The notes under the pieces: generated by a model
The model's database searches: none
Seen by the model: the letters and a program-made list of their open reading frames with translations, nothing else
What the model was told of the DNA's origin: nothing
Program-made: the position numbers and the translations under genes
Assembly: GCA_019422105.1 (NCBI GenBank)
Contig: JAHZDZ010000024.1
Span: 1-15,566 of the forward strand
Direction of reading: 5' to 3'
DNA length: 15,566 bases
From: Bacillota bacterium
GTDB lineage: Bacteria > Bacillota > Clostridia > Lachnospirales > Anaerotignaceae
Part shown: positions 6,963 to 13,862 of the stretch, piece by piece
Layout: each line of letters begins with the position of its first letter
Position numbering within the stretch: position 1 is the first letter of the stretch

Positions 6963-7388
6963 ATGGGCAGCAGTTTAAGCGGCAATTTAGATGTGCTATT
7001 TACAAAAATGGAGGATTTTATTTCCACGAAGACGGTGGTAGGAGAGGCGATTACGGTGGGAGATATGGTGCTTCTTCCACTGATAGAGGTTTCTGTTGGT
7101 GTTGGTGCCGGTTCGTCAGACAGCAATGAAAAAAACGGAAAGGACAGCGGCATGGGAGGCTTAGGTGCCAGAATAATACCCAGTGCGGTTCTTGCCATCC
7201 ATAACGGCAATGTTCAGCTTATCAATATTAAAAACCAGGATGCTGTGAGCAAGCTCATTGATATGGCCCCGGGGGTTGTGTCAAAGCTCAATTTCGGCGC
7301 GGCGTTTGGAAAGGGCTCGGGCAGCTCTAAAAAAGAGGAACCGAAGGAAGAGGTTAAATTTGAGGAGACAACCATCATAGAGGAGTAA
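6963..7388 (+). CDS. ytfJ: spore protein YtfJ/GerW family
   Basis: The protein has 141 aa. The family core is clear: VVGEAITVGDMVLLPLIEVSVGVGAG, then a glycine-rich loop, then GLGARIIPSAVLAIHNGNVQLI, with an acidic tail after about residue 115. In Bacillus subtilis GerW (YtfJ) is a forespore-made protein needed for normal germination. Paralogues occur across clostridia. A GTG at 6954 is in frame, but the sequence AAGGTGG (6951-6957) looks like the ribosome binding site for ATG 6963. It follows the DUF2953 stop by about 10 nt, so the two are almost certainly co-transcribed. Confidence 0.9.
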   Translation: MGSSLSGNLDVLFTKMEDFISTKTVVGEAITVGDMVLLPLIEVSVGVGAGSSDSNEKNGKDSGMGGLGARIIPSAVLAIHNGNVQLINIKNQDAVSKLIDMAPGVVSKLNFGAAFGKGSGSSKKEEPKEEVKFEETTIIEE

Positions 7389-7484
7389 GCGGTATCCTTC
7401 TGTTATGGTTTCAAGGCAATATGTTTCTGACAGGACAGGGAAGATATGCTCAGACACAAAAGATCAGCTACGGGGGGCCGGCCT

Positions 7485-8678
7485 ATGAGTACAGTAATAG
7501 AGTTTTATGACAAGGACGCGATCAAAAATATTCTGGCAGTCATATCCTTAAAGCCGGATAAGGTTGTCTATCTTTATGATAAAGAGATAAGGGATATGAA
7601 TTATTTTGTCAGCCTGGAAAAATGCTTTCATAAATACATGCCGATGCTGATGCTGGAAAAGTTTCCGGTGGACATCAACCGTCTGGAGGATGTTTACAGC
7701 GTGGCTTTAAGCGTGATTGACGAAAACAGAGACTGCATTATGGAGTTTACGGGCGGAAGCGAGCTGATGATGATTGGCGGTTTTAAGGCGGGCAATGAAC
7801 GCGGCATAAAAATGGTATACACAGATATTTTAAAGGGACAAATTGTTGATATTCTGGACGGTTCCAGGGTGGTGAGAACGGCGCAGATTACTATAGATGA
7901 CTTTGTTGACGCAAAGGGCGCATGTTTTGTCGGAAACTCACATAGAGAGCCTGAGCCGGAGCAGTATGAGCCCATACTTCGGATGTGCTATTATCTGTTT
8001 GAGCATTTGAGGGAGTGGAAATTTACCTGCGGCTTTTTACAGACGGCGGCGTCTAATTATCCTATGGAGGATCTTTGTCTAAAAAGCAGAATTGTGCTGG
8101 TACAGAAGGATGGCAGGAGAGTTTATCCTGATAAAAATGTGCTTCACGCTTTTTTGAAGTTTGGTTTTATAGAGGATTTGAACTATACAAACGAAAATCT
8201 GCGTTTCCGCTTTGCCTCTGTGGAGGCGAAGCAGTATATGATTAATTACGGTGTTTGGCTGGAGCTTTTTGTGTTTATCAACGCAAAAAAAACGGAGGCA
8301 TTTGACGATGTCCGCCTTGGCGCAATGATCGACTGGAATGCTTATGACGGCATTAATATTGCGGAAAATGAGATAGACGTGATACTGACGGATAACAGCA
8401 TGCCGGTTTTCATCTCCTGCAAGCTCAGAGAGGTTGACACAGCGGCTTTAAATGAGCTTTTGATAGAGCGGAAAAGGTTGGGCGGCTGGTTTTCCAAGTG
8501 TATTATTGTAGGATTTGGAAACGACAAGTCCAAAAAAAGCGGTGCGTACAAAAGAGCGCTGGATTTAGGAATTATACTGCTTGATAAAAGTGACATAATG
8601 AGCCGCAATTTTGGAGAAAGGCTTGTGGGCGTTGTGAAGGGCCATGACCTTGTCAGCCTGAAATGGAGAAACGTATAA
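7485..8678 (+). CDS. DUF1887 family protein: CARF-like domain fused to a PD-(D/E)XK nuclease-like domain (Card1/Can2-related)
   Basis: The 397-aa product has an N-terminal Rossmann-like domain (about 1-140) with MEFTGGSELMMIGGFKAG at 86-103, matching the TGGTK-M motif of CARF ligand pockets. It then has a middle part (about 160-250) and a C-terminal PD-(D/E)XK-like fold with E260 (GVWLE), D298 (NEIDVI) and K313 (PVFISCK). The usual acidic residue two before the Lys reads Ser311, so catalytic competence is uncertain. Relatives Card1 and Can2 are nucleases activated by cyclic oligoadenylate in type III CRISPR immunity. No cas gene or CRISPR array is visible here. ATG 7446 is an alternative start with an AGGG site, but the domain begins right at 7485. 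It lies about 95 nt after ytfJ, probably in the same transcript. Confidence 0.8.
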   Translation: MSTVIEFYDKDAIKNILAVISLKPDKVVYLYDKEIRDMNYFVSLEKCFHKYMPMLMLEKFPVDINRLEDVYSVALSVIDENRDCIMEFTGGSELMMIGGFKAGNERGIKMVYTDILKGQIVDILDGSRVVRTAQITIDDFVDAKGACFVGNSHREPEPEQYEPILRMCYYLFEHLREWKFTCGFLQTAASNYPMEDLCLKSRIVLVQKDGRRVYPDKNVLHAFLKFGFIEDLNYTNENLRFRFASVEAKQYMINYGVWLELFVFINAKKTEAFDDVRLGAMIDWNAYDGINIAENEIDVILTDNSMPVFISCKLREVDTAALNELLIERKRLGGWFSKCIIVGFGNDKSKKSGAYKRALDLGIILLDKSDIMSRNFGERLVGVVKGHDLVSLKWRNV

Positions 8679-8796
8679 GCTTTAGTGATTTGGTAAAAAA
8701 GAGTTATGGGATTATATCAGACAAAATCCATGGGGCGCTGCCGCCCCTGCATGATAAAGAATGCATATATTTATGGAAATAATACTGCTGTTTTTG
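8679..8796. other. short intergenic stretch before the folded element
   Basis: No gene or clear site is visible. A small GC-rich hairpin (GGGGCG facing CGCCCC around 8734-8748) could be a weak transcription end for the upstream run, but it lacks a following T-run. Confidence 0.3.
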
Positions 8797-8950
8797 AAAA
8801 GATTGCCCTAATGGCTGGTGTCATTAAGAAAACATTGAATTAAATTGCTTTGTTTTCTAAAGGCGCCAAGCCTAGGCGTTTTACTTAAGAATCCAATTAT
8901 CGTTTTAACGTTGTTTTCTTAAGTTGTGCCGCCTTAGGGCAATCTTTTTT
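8797..8950 (+). ncRNA. large folded intergenic element, candidate structured RNA or palindromic mini-element
   Basis: AAAAGATTGCCCTAA-t-GGC (8797-8815) pairs with GCC-TTAGGGCAATCTTTT (8931-8948), an 18-bp stem with one bulge, followed by further Ts. Inside are at least two more hairpins. AGAAAACA (8827-8834) pairs with TGTTTTCT (8851-8858). ACTTAAGAA (8883-8891) pairs perfectly with TTCTTAAGT (8916-8924). Between them lies a GC-rich section with the palindromes GGCGCC and GCCTAGGC. The overall shape is a multi-branch junction closed by a terminator-like stem. It could be a small RNA, an elaborate terminator, or a decayed palindromic mobile unit. No clear target-site duplication flanks it. Confidence 0.5.
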
Positions 8951-9017
8951 TGTGTACTGTTTTTTCGGGTATAGAAAAAAGATTGATTTTCCGAAAAATA
9001 TTTGTTTTATTCTTCTA

Positions 9018-9046
9018 TTGAAAGATAGCAGTGATTACTGTATCAT
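9018..9046 (+). promoter_or_regulatory. promoter of the MarR-MATE operon
   Basis: TTGAAA (9018-9023) and TATCAT (9041-9046) are spaced by exactly 17 bp, pointing at the MarR gene. The predicted start is around 9053. Confidence 0.7.
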
Positions 9047-9057
9047 AGTTATACATG

Positions 9058-9078
9058 ACAACAGTTGTGAAATACAAC
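9058..9078. promoter_or_regulatory. overlapping palindromes at the start site, candidate MarR autoregulatory operator
   Basis: ACAACAGTTGT (9058-9068) is an exact palindrome around a central A. Its right half, GTTGT, also faces ACAAC at 9074-9078. The site sits between the predicted transcription start and the ribosome binding site. MarR-family repressors commonly bind such sites in their own promoters, so the assignment is positional inference. Confidence 0.45.
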
Positions 9079-9094
9079 ATAAGGAGGGGTAAAA

Positions 9095-9544
9095 ATGCAG
9101 AGAACAATCGGCATCATTCGGCGTGGAGAGCAAAGCTTTGTCCGTGCCGCGCTGGTGCCCTATGAATTAGTGCCTATAGAAAGCCTGGCGCTGACCATAC
9201 TGTACAGGAAGGGTCAGTGCAATCAGGATGCCCTGGGCACAATGCTTCGGGTTGATAAGGGGCGTGTTGCAAAAATAGCGGCGCACCTGGAGGAAAGAGG
9301 TCTAATCCTGAGGGCTGTAAATGAAAACAACAGGAGAGAAAAGCTTGTATCACTAAGCCCAAAGGGTGAGGATATGATTATTGTGATTGACCGTATTTAT
9401 GACGCGTGGAACCAGATTTGCTTTACAGGCTTCACGGAGGAGGAAATGCGGCAGTATCAGGCTTTTTTAGACAGAATTGCGGAGAATGCTTCAAAATACC
9501 GCGGAAAGGAGAAAGAATATGGTCAAGAATCTGACAGAAGGTAA
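9095..9544 (+). CDS. MarR-family transcriptional regulator
   Basis: The protein has 149 aa, standard for the family. A dimerisation helix at each end flanks a winged helix-turn-helix (about residues 38-95) with NQDALGTMLRVDKGRVAKIAAHLEERGLI and the wing ENNRREKLVSLSPKG. The latter is a recognisable MarR wing with its D/N-x-R basic motif. The ribosome binding site AAGGAGGGG is ideal for ATG 9095. The gene is followed by a MATE exporter whose start lies inside its last codons (26-nt overlap), the classic arrangement of a repressor with the pump it controls. It is probably autoregulated through the palindromes just upstream. The inducer is unknown. Confidence 0.93.
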   Translation: MQRTIGIIRRGEQSFVRAALVPYELVPIESLALTILYRKGQCNQDALGTMLRVDKGRVAKIAAHLEERGLILRAVNENNRREKLVSLSPKGEDMIIVIDRIYDAWNQICFTGFTEEEMRQYQAFLDRIAENASKYRGKEKEYGQESDRR

Positions 9545-10871
9545 ACCGTTACAGGTATTGTTTTTCTTTGCGCTTCCAATGCTTGCGGGGAATTTATTTC
9601 AGCAGCTTTATAATATGGTGGATTCCATGGTGGTGGGGCGTTTTGTAGGTGCAGACGCGCTGGCGGCGGTAGGATCGTCATTTCCCATTGTTTTTTTGTC
9701 TGTCGCACTGGCGGCGGGACTGTCCATGGGCTGTACCGTTGTCATATCACAGCAGTTTGGCGCAGGACATATAAGGGAAATGAAAACCACTATATCCACT
9801 GCCCTCATCTCTCTTCTTTCTTTGAGTGTACTGGTTATGGTGCTGGGTGAAATACTGGCCGCTCCCTTATTGTCAATGCTGAAAACGCCAAGTAATATTA
9901 TGGCAGACTCATTGGTGTACCTGCGCATTTATTTTGGAGGCGCTGTTTTTTTGTTTGTCTATAATACCCTGAACGCTATATTTAACGCACTGGGCGACAG
10001 CAAAACGCCTCTTTGCTTTTTAATTCTCTCTACAATTATAAATATTGTTCTCGACCTGACCTTTGTTATCAAGTTTTCCATGGGGGTTGCGGGCGTTGCC
10101 TGGGCTACCCTGATTGCGCAGGGAGTCAGCGCGGTGCTTTCCTTTATCGTTTTGGTAGGACGTATGAAGAAGATGCAGGAAGAGAGAGTATATGAGGAAA
10201 AAAGGAGACTTTTCGAGAGATCTGCCGTGGGACGCATTGCCAAGATTGGCGTCCCCTCCATGATACAGCAGTCCATTGTTTCCTTCAGCATGCTCATGAT
10301 GCAGGGATTGGTAAATTCCTATGGCTCCACCTTTATCGCCGGCTATACGGCGGCAACAAAGATAGATACCTTGGCGATGATGCCGAATATGAACTTCTCA
10401 AACGCTATGTCAAGCTATACCGCCCAGAACATCGGCGCGGGGCGGGAGGACAGGGTTCAGCAGGGCTATAAAGCCAATATTTTTATGGTCGTTGTTTTCA
10501 GTGTGGCGGTCACTGCTGTTATCTATCTCTTCGGCCCTTATCTCTTAAACCTGTTTATGGATTCCAATACGGATGCGGATGCCATAGGCTATGGTATGAA
10601 ATATATGAGGACAGTATCCGTCTTTTATATACTCATGGGCGTTATGTTTACCAGCAACGGCCTTTTAAGAGGCGCAGGGGACATGACGGCGTTTATGGCA
10701 AGCTCCCTTTTTAATCTCATCAGCCGTGTTGTCATAGCCTATTCTATGGCTCATTTTATCGGCGAGGGCGCTATCTGGTGGTCTATCCCTATCGGCTGGG
10801 GAATCGGCGCGGCTATATCCTTTTTCCGATACAAAAGCGGAAAATGGAAAAGCATTCATGTTATACACTGA
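9519..10871 (+). CDS. MATE-family multidrug/sodium exporter
   Basis: The 450-aa protein has about 12 predicted membrane helices in two homologous halves. Marks include the opening LPMLAGNLFQQLYNMVDSMVVGRFVG, the ALAAVGSSFPIVFL stretch, and the second-half counterparts GVPSMIQQSIVSFSMLMMQGLVN and NIGAGRED. MATE pumps expel cationic drugs or metabolites against an inward sodium or proton flow. The frame is open from 9477, but ATG 9519 is chosen: GGAAAGGAG lies just upstream and the family begins at this point. It overlaps the MarR gene by 26 nt, so translation is probably coupled. A terminator follows immediately. The substrate is not predictable. Confidence 0.95.
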   Translation: MVKNLTEGKPLQVLFFFALPMLAGNLFQQLYNMVDSMVVGRFVGADALAAVGSSFPIVFLSVALAAGLSMGCTVVISQQFGAGHIREMKTTISTALISLLSLSVLVMVLGEILAAPLLSMLKTPSNIMADSLVYLRIYFGGAVFLFVYNTLNAIFNALGDSKTPLCFLILSTIINIVLDLTFVIKFSMGVAGVAWATLIAQGVSAVLSFIVLVGRMKKMQEERVYEEKRRLFERSAVGRIAKIGVPSMIQQSIVSFSMLMMQGLVNSYGSTFIAGYTAATKIDTLAMMPNMNFSNAMSSYTAQNIGAGREDRVQQGYKANIFMVVVFSVAVTAVIYLFGPYLLNLFMDSNTDADAIGYGMKYMRTVSVFYILMGVMFTSNGLLRGAGDMTAFMASSLFNLISRVVIAYSMAHFIGEGAIWWSIPIGWGIGAAISFFRYKSGKWKSIHVIH

Positions 10872-10874
10872 CAA

Positions 10875-10918
10875 AGGAAAAAAGCCTGCGGAAAAAATTT
10901 TTCGCGGGCTTTTTCCTG
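10875..10918 (+). terminator. rho-independent terminator of the MarR-MATE operon
   Basis: The strand AGGAAAAAAGCC (from 10875) pairs with the GGGCTTTTTCCT arm ending at about 10917. GCG faces CGC above an A/T-rich loop. It begins four bases after the stop codon. Confidence 0.85.
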
Positions 10919-10955
10919 TCAATTCATCAAAAATAATGAATCCAAATTATAAAAG

Positions 10956-10964
10956 CGGTATAAT
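10956..10964 (+). promoter_or_regulatory. candidate -10 element for the pdp-deoB operon
   Basis: TATAAT lies at 10959-10964 in a short A/T-rich gap about 180 bp before pdp. No good -35 hexamer stands at 16-18 bp, so the promoter is either weak or activator-dependent. Confidence 0.4.
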
Positions 10965-11038
10965 ATACACTATAGACAAAGCAATGAGGATTCGGGACAG
11001 TTGGGATGCCCGCAGGCCGGAATATTGAGGAGAATACT

Positions 11039-11110
11039 ATGGTTTCTGTAGAAAAAACAGGCCTGACGTCAAAACAGGGCTTTTCCAGGTGTGCGCTGAG
11101 GAGCGCTTAG
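11039..11110 (+). CDS. possible 23-aa leader peptide ahead of pdp
   Basis: An ATG with a strong GAGGAG site (11027-11032, spacer 6) opens a frame of 23 codons ending in TAG. The last codons overlap a small hairpin, GCGCT-GAGG-AGCGC (about 11094-11107). Another hairpin, CTTTTTT facing AAAAAAG around CGG (about 11115-11131), sits just before the pdp ribosome binding site. The peptide itself is unremarkable and has no run of one amino acid, so classical attenuation is not obvious. It may be a real short gene, or a spurious start in the operon leader. Confidence 0.35.
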   Translation: MVSVEKTGLTSKQGFSRCALRSA

Positions 11111-11143
11111 TAATCTTTTTTCGGAAAAAAGGGAGGGCAAGGG

Positions 11144-12451
11144 ATGAATATTGTTGATATTATCATAAAAAAGCGGGATGGCGGTACTTTAACGAAGCAG
11201 GAAATAGAGTATTTTATAGACGGTGTTGTCAATGATACCATTGCGGACTATCAGACAGCGGCAATGCTCATGGCAATTTTTTTCCGCTCGCTGAATAAGG
11301 AGGAAACGGCTCTCTTAACCATGGCGATGGCCCACAGCGGAGATACCTTTGACTTGTCACCCATAAAGGGGATAAAGGCAGATAAGCATTCCACGGGAGG
11401 CGTCGCGGATACCACAACGTTAATTTTAGCGCCCCTAGTGGCCTCCCTTGGCGTACCTGTTATAAAAATGAGCGGACGCGGACTGGGCTTTTCCGGCGGC
11501 ACTCTCGACAAGCTGGAATCCATTCCGGGCTTTTCCGTAGAGGTAACGGAACAGGAAGCGTTATCCTTTGCCGGAAAATCCGGCATTGTCATTATGAGCC
11601 AGTCAAAAAACCTGACGCCGGCGGATAAAAAGCTTTACGCGCTTCGGGATGTGACAGGGACGGTTGACAATATGCCATTGATTGCCGCAAGCATAATGTC
11701 TAAGAAAATAGCGGCGGGGGCAGATGCTATTGTATTGGATGTAAAATGCGGCAGCGGCGCCTTTATGAAGGATTTTGAATCCGCGAAGGAGCTGGCGGAG
11801 GAAATGGTTTCTCTGGGACAGAGAGTGGGGCGCAAGGTGACGGCTGTCATCAGCTCCATGGAACAGCCTCTGGGTGATTATATCGGCAACAGTCTTGAGG
11901 TAATAGAGGCCATTGAAGTACTGAAGGGAAATACAGGGGGAGATTTGAGAGAGGTCTCTTTGACGCTTGGTTCCTATATGCTTTTGCATGGAGAAAAGGC
12001 GTCCACTCTGGAAGAGGCAAGGTGTATGCTCGAGAGAGCCATAGAGGATGGACGGGGGCTTCAAAAATTCAGGGAGATGATATTACAGCAAAAGGGAGAC
12101 GGCAATATCATAGAAGATTATTCACTGCTTCCGCGCTCAAAGGAGAAACTTGCGGTCAGAGCGGAGAAAAGCGGCTATATTGCGAAGATGAATACGGCAA
12201 AAATTGGAAGGGCTTCCCTTGAGACAGGCGCCGGCCGTGTGGCGAAGACAGACAGTATTGACTTCGGGGCGGGCATTATTATGAAAAAGCGTATTGGAGA
12301 TAGGGTGGAGACAGGAGAGACGATAGCCGAAATATTTTCCCAAACAAATGAAAAATGTCTGAGTGCCGGCAGTCTTTTGCTGGAGGCTGTCAAAATTTCG
12401 CAGGAAAAACCGGAAAAGCCGGCGCTTATTTTGGATATCATAAATGGATAA
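11144..12451 (+). CDS. pdp: pyrimidine-nucleoside phosphorylase
   Basis: This enzyme splits uridine, thymidine or deoxyuridine with phosphate to give the base and (deoxy)ribose-1-phosphate. The protein has 435 aa, full length. The phosphate-binding motif KHSTGG is at 81-86 (K81, H82, S83), and SGRGLGFSGGTLDKLES starts at 110. Sugar/base-contacting residues R168 (ALRDVTG), S183 and K187 (AASIMSKK) are in place. A88 replaces the glycine common in the GVGD loop. The Pdp type, with broad pyrimidine specificity, is the normal form in Firmicutes. A thymidine phosphorylase label would be too narrow. Start ATG 11144 follows GGGAGGG. It is co-transcribed with deoB, whose start is 12 nt downstream. Confidence 0.95.
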   Translation: MNIVDIIIKKRDGGTLTKQEIEYFIDGVVNDTIADYQTAAMLMAIFFRSLNKEETALLTMAMAHSGDTFDLSPIKGIKADKHSTGGVADTTTLILAPLVASLGVPVIKMSGRGLGFSGGTLDKLESIPGFSVEVTEQEALSFAGKSGIVIMSQSKNLTPADKKLYALRDVTGTVDNMPLIAASIMSKKIAAGADAIVLDVKCGSGAFMKDFESAKELAEEMVSLGQRVGRKVTAVISSMEQPLGDYIGNSLEVIEAIEVLKGNTGGDLREVSLTLGSYMLLHGEKASTLEEARCMLERAIEDGRGLQKFREMILQQKGDGNIIEDYSLLPRSKEKLAVRAEKSGYIAKMNTAKIGRASLETGAGRVAKTDSIDFGAGIIMKKRIGDRVETGETIAEIFSQTNEKCLSAGSLLLEAVKISQEKPEKPALILDIING

Positions 12452-12463
12452 AGGAGTGATAGG

Positions 12464-13642
12464 ATGAAAAGGGCTGTTATTATTGTATTGGATTCTGTCG
12501 GCATTGGAGAACTGCCTGACGCTGCGGATTACGGAGATGTGGGGAGCAATACCCTTGTGAATATAAAGAAGAAAATGCCGCAGATGGATTTGCGTAATCT
12601 GTGCTCTTTGGGACTCTCTAAAATTGAGGGGGAGGATATCTATTTGTTGGGCAGTACCGATGGAGTGGCCGGCGCTTACGGTAAAATGGCGGAGGCGTCC
12701 GTAGGAAAGGATACAACAACGGGACACTGGGAGATGGCAGGGATTATCACCAAAAAACCCTTTCCTACCTTCACTGCGAATGGATTTCCCAAGGAGGTTA
12801 TTGACGCCTTTGAAAATGCCATCGGGACAAGGATACTGGGTAATTATGCCGCCAGCGGCACTGAGATTATCAAAGTACTGGGAGATGAGCATGTAAAAAG
12901 CGGTTATCCTATTGTCTATACCTCTGCCGACAGCGTATTTCAGATTGCCGCGCATGAGGAGGTTATACCTTTAGAGAAGCTTTATGAAATGTGCCGGGCT
13001 GCGCGGAAGATATTGACGGGAGAGTATGGCGTGGGGCGTGTGATTGCCAGACCGTTTACAGGGGCGAAGGGCAATTATACCCGCACCAAAAACAGAAAGG
13101 ACTTTTCTCTGCCGCCCACAGCGCCTACAATGCTGGACTTGGCGAAGGAAGCAGGATATACGGTTGCGGCTATCGGCAAGATTGAGGATATTTTTGAAAA
13201 CCAGGGCATTACTGTCTCGGATCACACGACAAACAACCCCGACGGCATCGAAAAGACCATAGAATATTTGAAAAAGGATTTCAGCGGCATTCTTTTCACA
13301 AACCTGGTAGACTGTGATATGATATACGGTCACCGCAATGATGTGGCCGGATACATGGGGGCGTTGGAATACTTCGACAAAAAGCTGCCGGAGATACTTT
13401 CCGCTTTAAAGGAGGGGGACATTCTTTTTATCACAGCCGATCATGGCTGCGATCCTACAACACCATCTACGGATCACTCCAGAGAATATGTACCGCTATT
13501 GGTTTATGGCAGCGGGGTAAGGGAGGATACCAATTTGGGAGTGAGGAAAACCTTTGCTGATTTGGGCAAAACGGTCTGTGCATATTTAGGAATTTCTGAC
13601 AGTTTTGAGGCTGATAGCTTTTTAAATGAAATTTTGAAATGA
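12464..13642 (+). CDS. deoB: phosphopentomutase
   Basis: This enzyme converts (deoxy)ribose-1-phosphate to the 5-phosphate, using the product of the preceding phosphorylase. The protein has 392 aa, typical of the alkaline-phosphatase-superfamily DeoB. Metal-binding motifs are the N-terminal VLDSVGIGELPDA (D10), DCDMIYGHRND, and TADHGCDPTTPSTDHSREYVPLL near the C-terminus. The phosphorylated threonine lies in GKDTTTGHWE (81-90). The cap region sits between about residues 100 and 215. Start ATG 12464 has AAGGAGTGATAGG just upstream. The pdp-deoB pair is a compact nucleoside-salvage operon. No deoC or cdd is visible within the window. Confidence 0.97.
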   Translation: MKRAVIIVLDSVGIGELPDAADYGDVGSNTLVNIKKKMPQMDLRNLCSLGLSKIEGEDIYLLGSTDGVAGAYGKMAEASVGKDTTTGHWEMAGIITKKPFPTFTANGFPKEVIDAFENAIGTRILGNYAASGTEIIKVLGDEHVKSGYPIVYTSADSVFQIAAHEEVIPLEKLYEMCRAARKILTGEYGVGRVIARPFTGAKGNYTRTKNRKDFSLPPTAPTMLDLAKEAGYTVAAIGKIEDIFENQGITVSDHTTNNPDGIEKTIEYLKKDFSGILFTNLVDCDMIYGHRNDVAGYMGALEYFDKKLPEILSALKEGDILFITADHGCDPTTPSTDHSREYVPLLVYGSGVREDTNLGVRKTFADLGKTVCAYLGISDSFEADSFLNEILK

Positions 13643-13656
13643 CAAGGGGCAGCTGT

Positions 13657-13703
13657 GCAAACGGATGAAGAGTATTTTGTTCTATCCGTTTTGCTGTTTT
13701 TAT
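13657..13703 (+). terminator. rho-independent terminator of pdp-deoB
   Basis: GCAAACGGAT (13657-13666) pairs with ATCCGTTTTGC (13684-13694), with one bulged base, around a 17-nt loop. T-rich sequence follows. Confidence 0.7.
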
Positions 13704-13773
13704 ATGGGACTAAATTGAAGGAGGCAGCAGCAAAAGTCAGCATCATAAAAGGGAAGTGTACATTGCGAAGCGT

Positions 13774-13800
13774 CAAAAAAGTATCTTTGAAACTTTTTTG
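13774..13800. promoter_or_regulatory. perfect inverted repeat upstream of the ComB-like gene
   Basis: CAAAAAAGT (13774-13782) and ACTTTTTTG (13792-13800) form an exact 9-bp inverted repeat around 9 bp. It lies about 60 bp before the next start codon. It could be a protein-binding site in the promoter region or a weak hairpin in the leader. No clear -10/-35 pair was found nearby. Confidence 0.35.
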
Positions 13801-13862
13801 AATGGAAATTACGGCTGATGTTTTAAGAAAACCGCAGTCAGGCAGCTTAAGGAGGTGATTCT

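Noticed and set aside
11603..12064. 153-aa minus-strand open frame inside pdp
   Set aside because: Antisense shadow with an unconvincing composition; pdp is intact and full length.
12137..12955. 272-aa minus-strand open frame over the pdp end and deoB start
   Set aside because: It lies opposite two unmistakable enzyme genes, has no family resemblance, and has no ribosome binding site.
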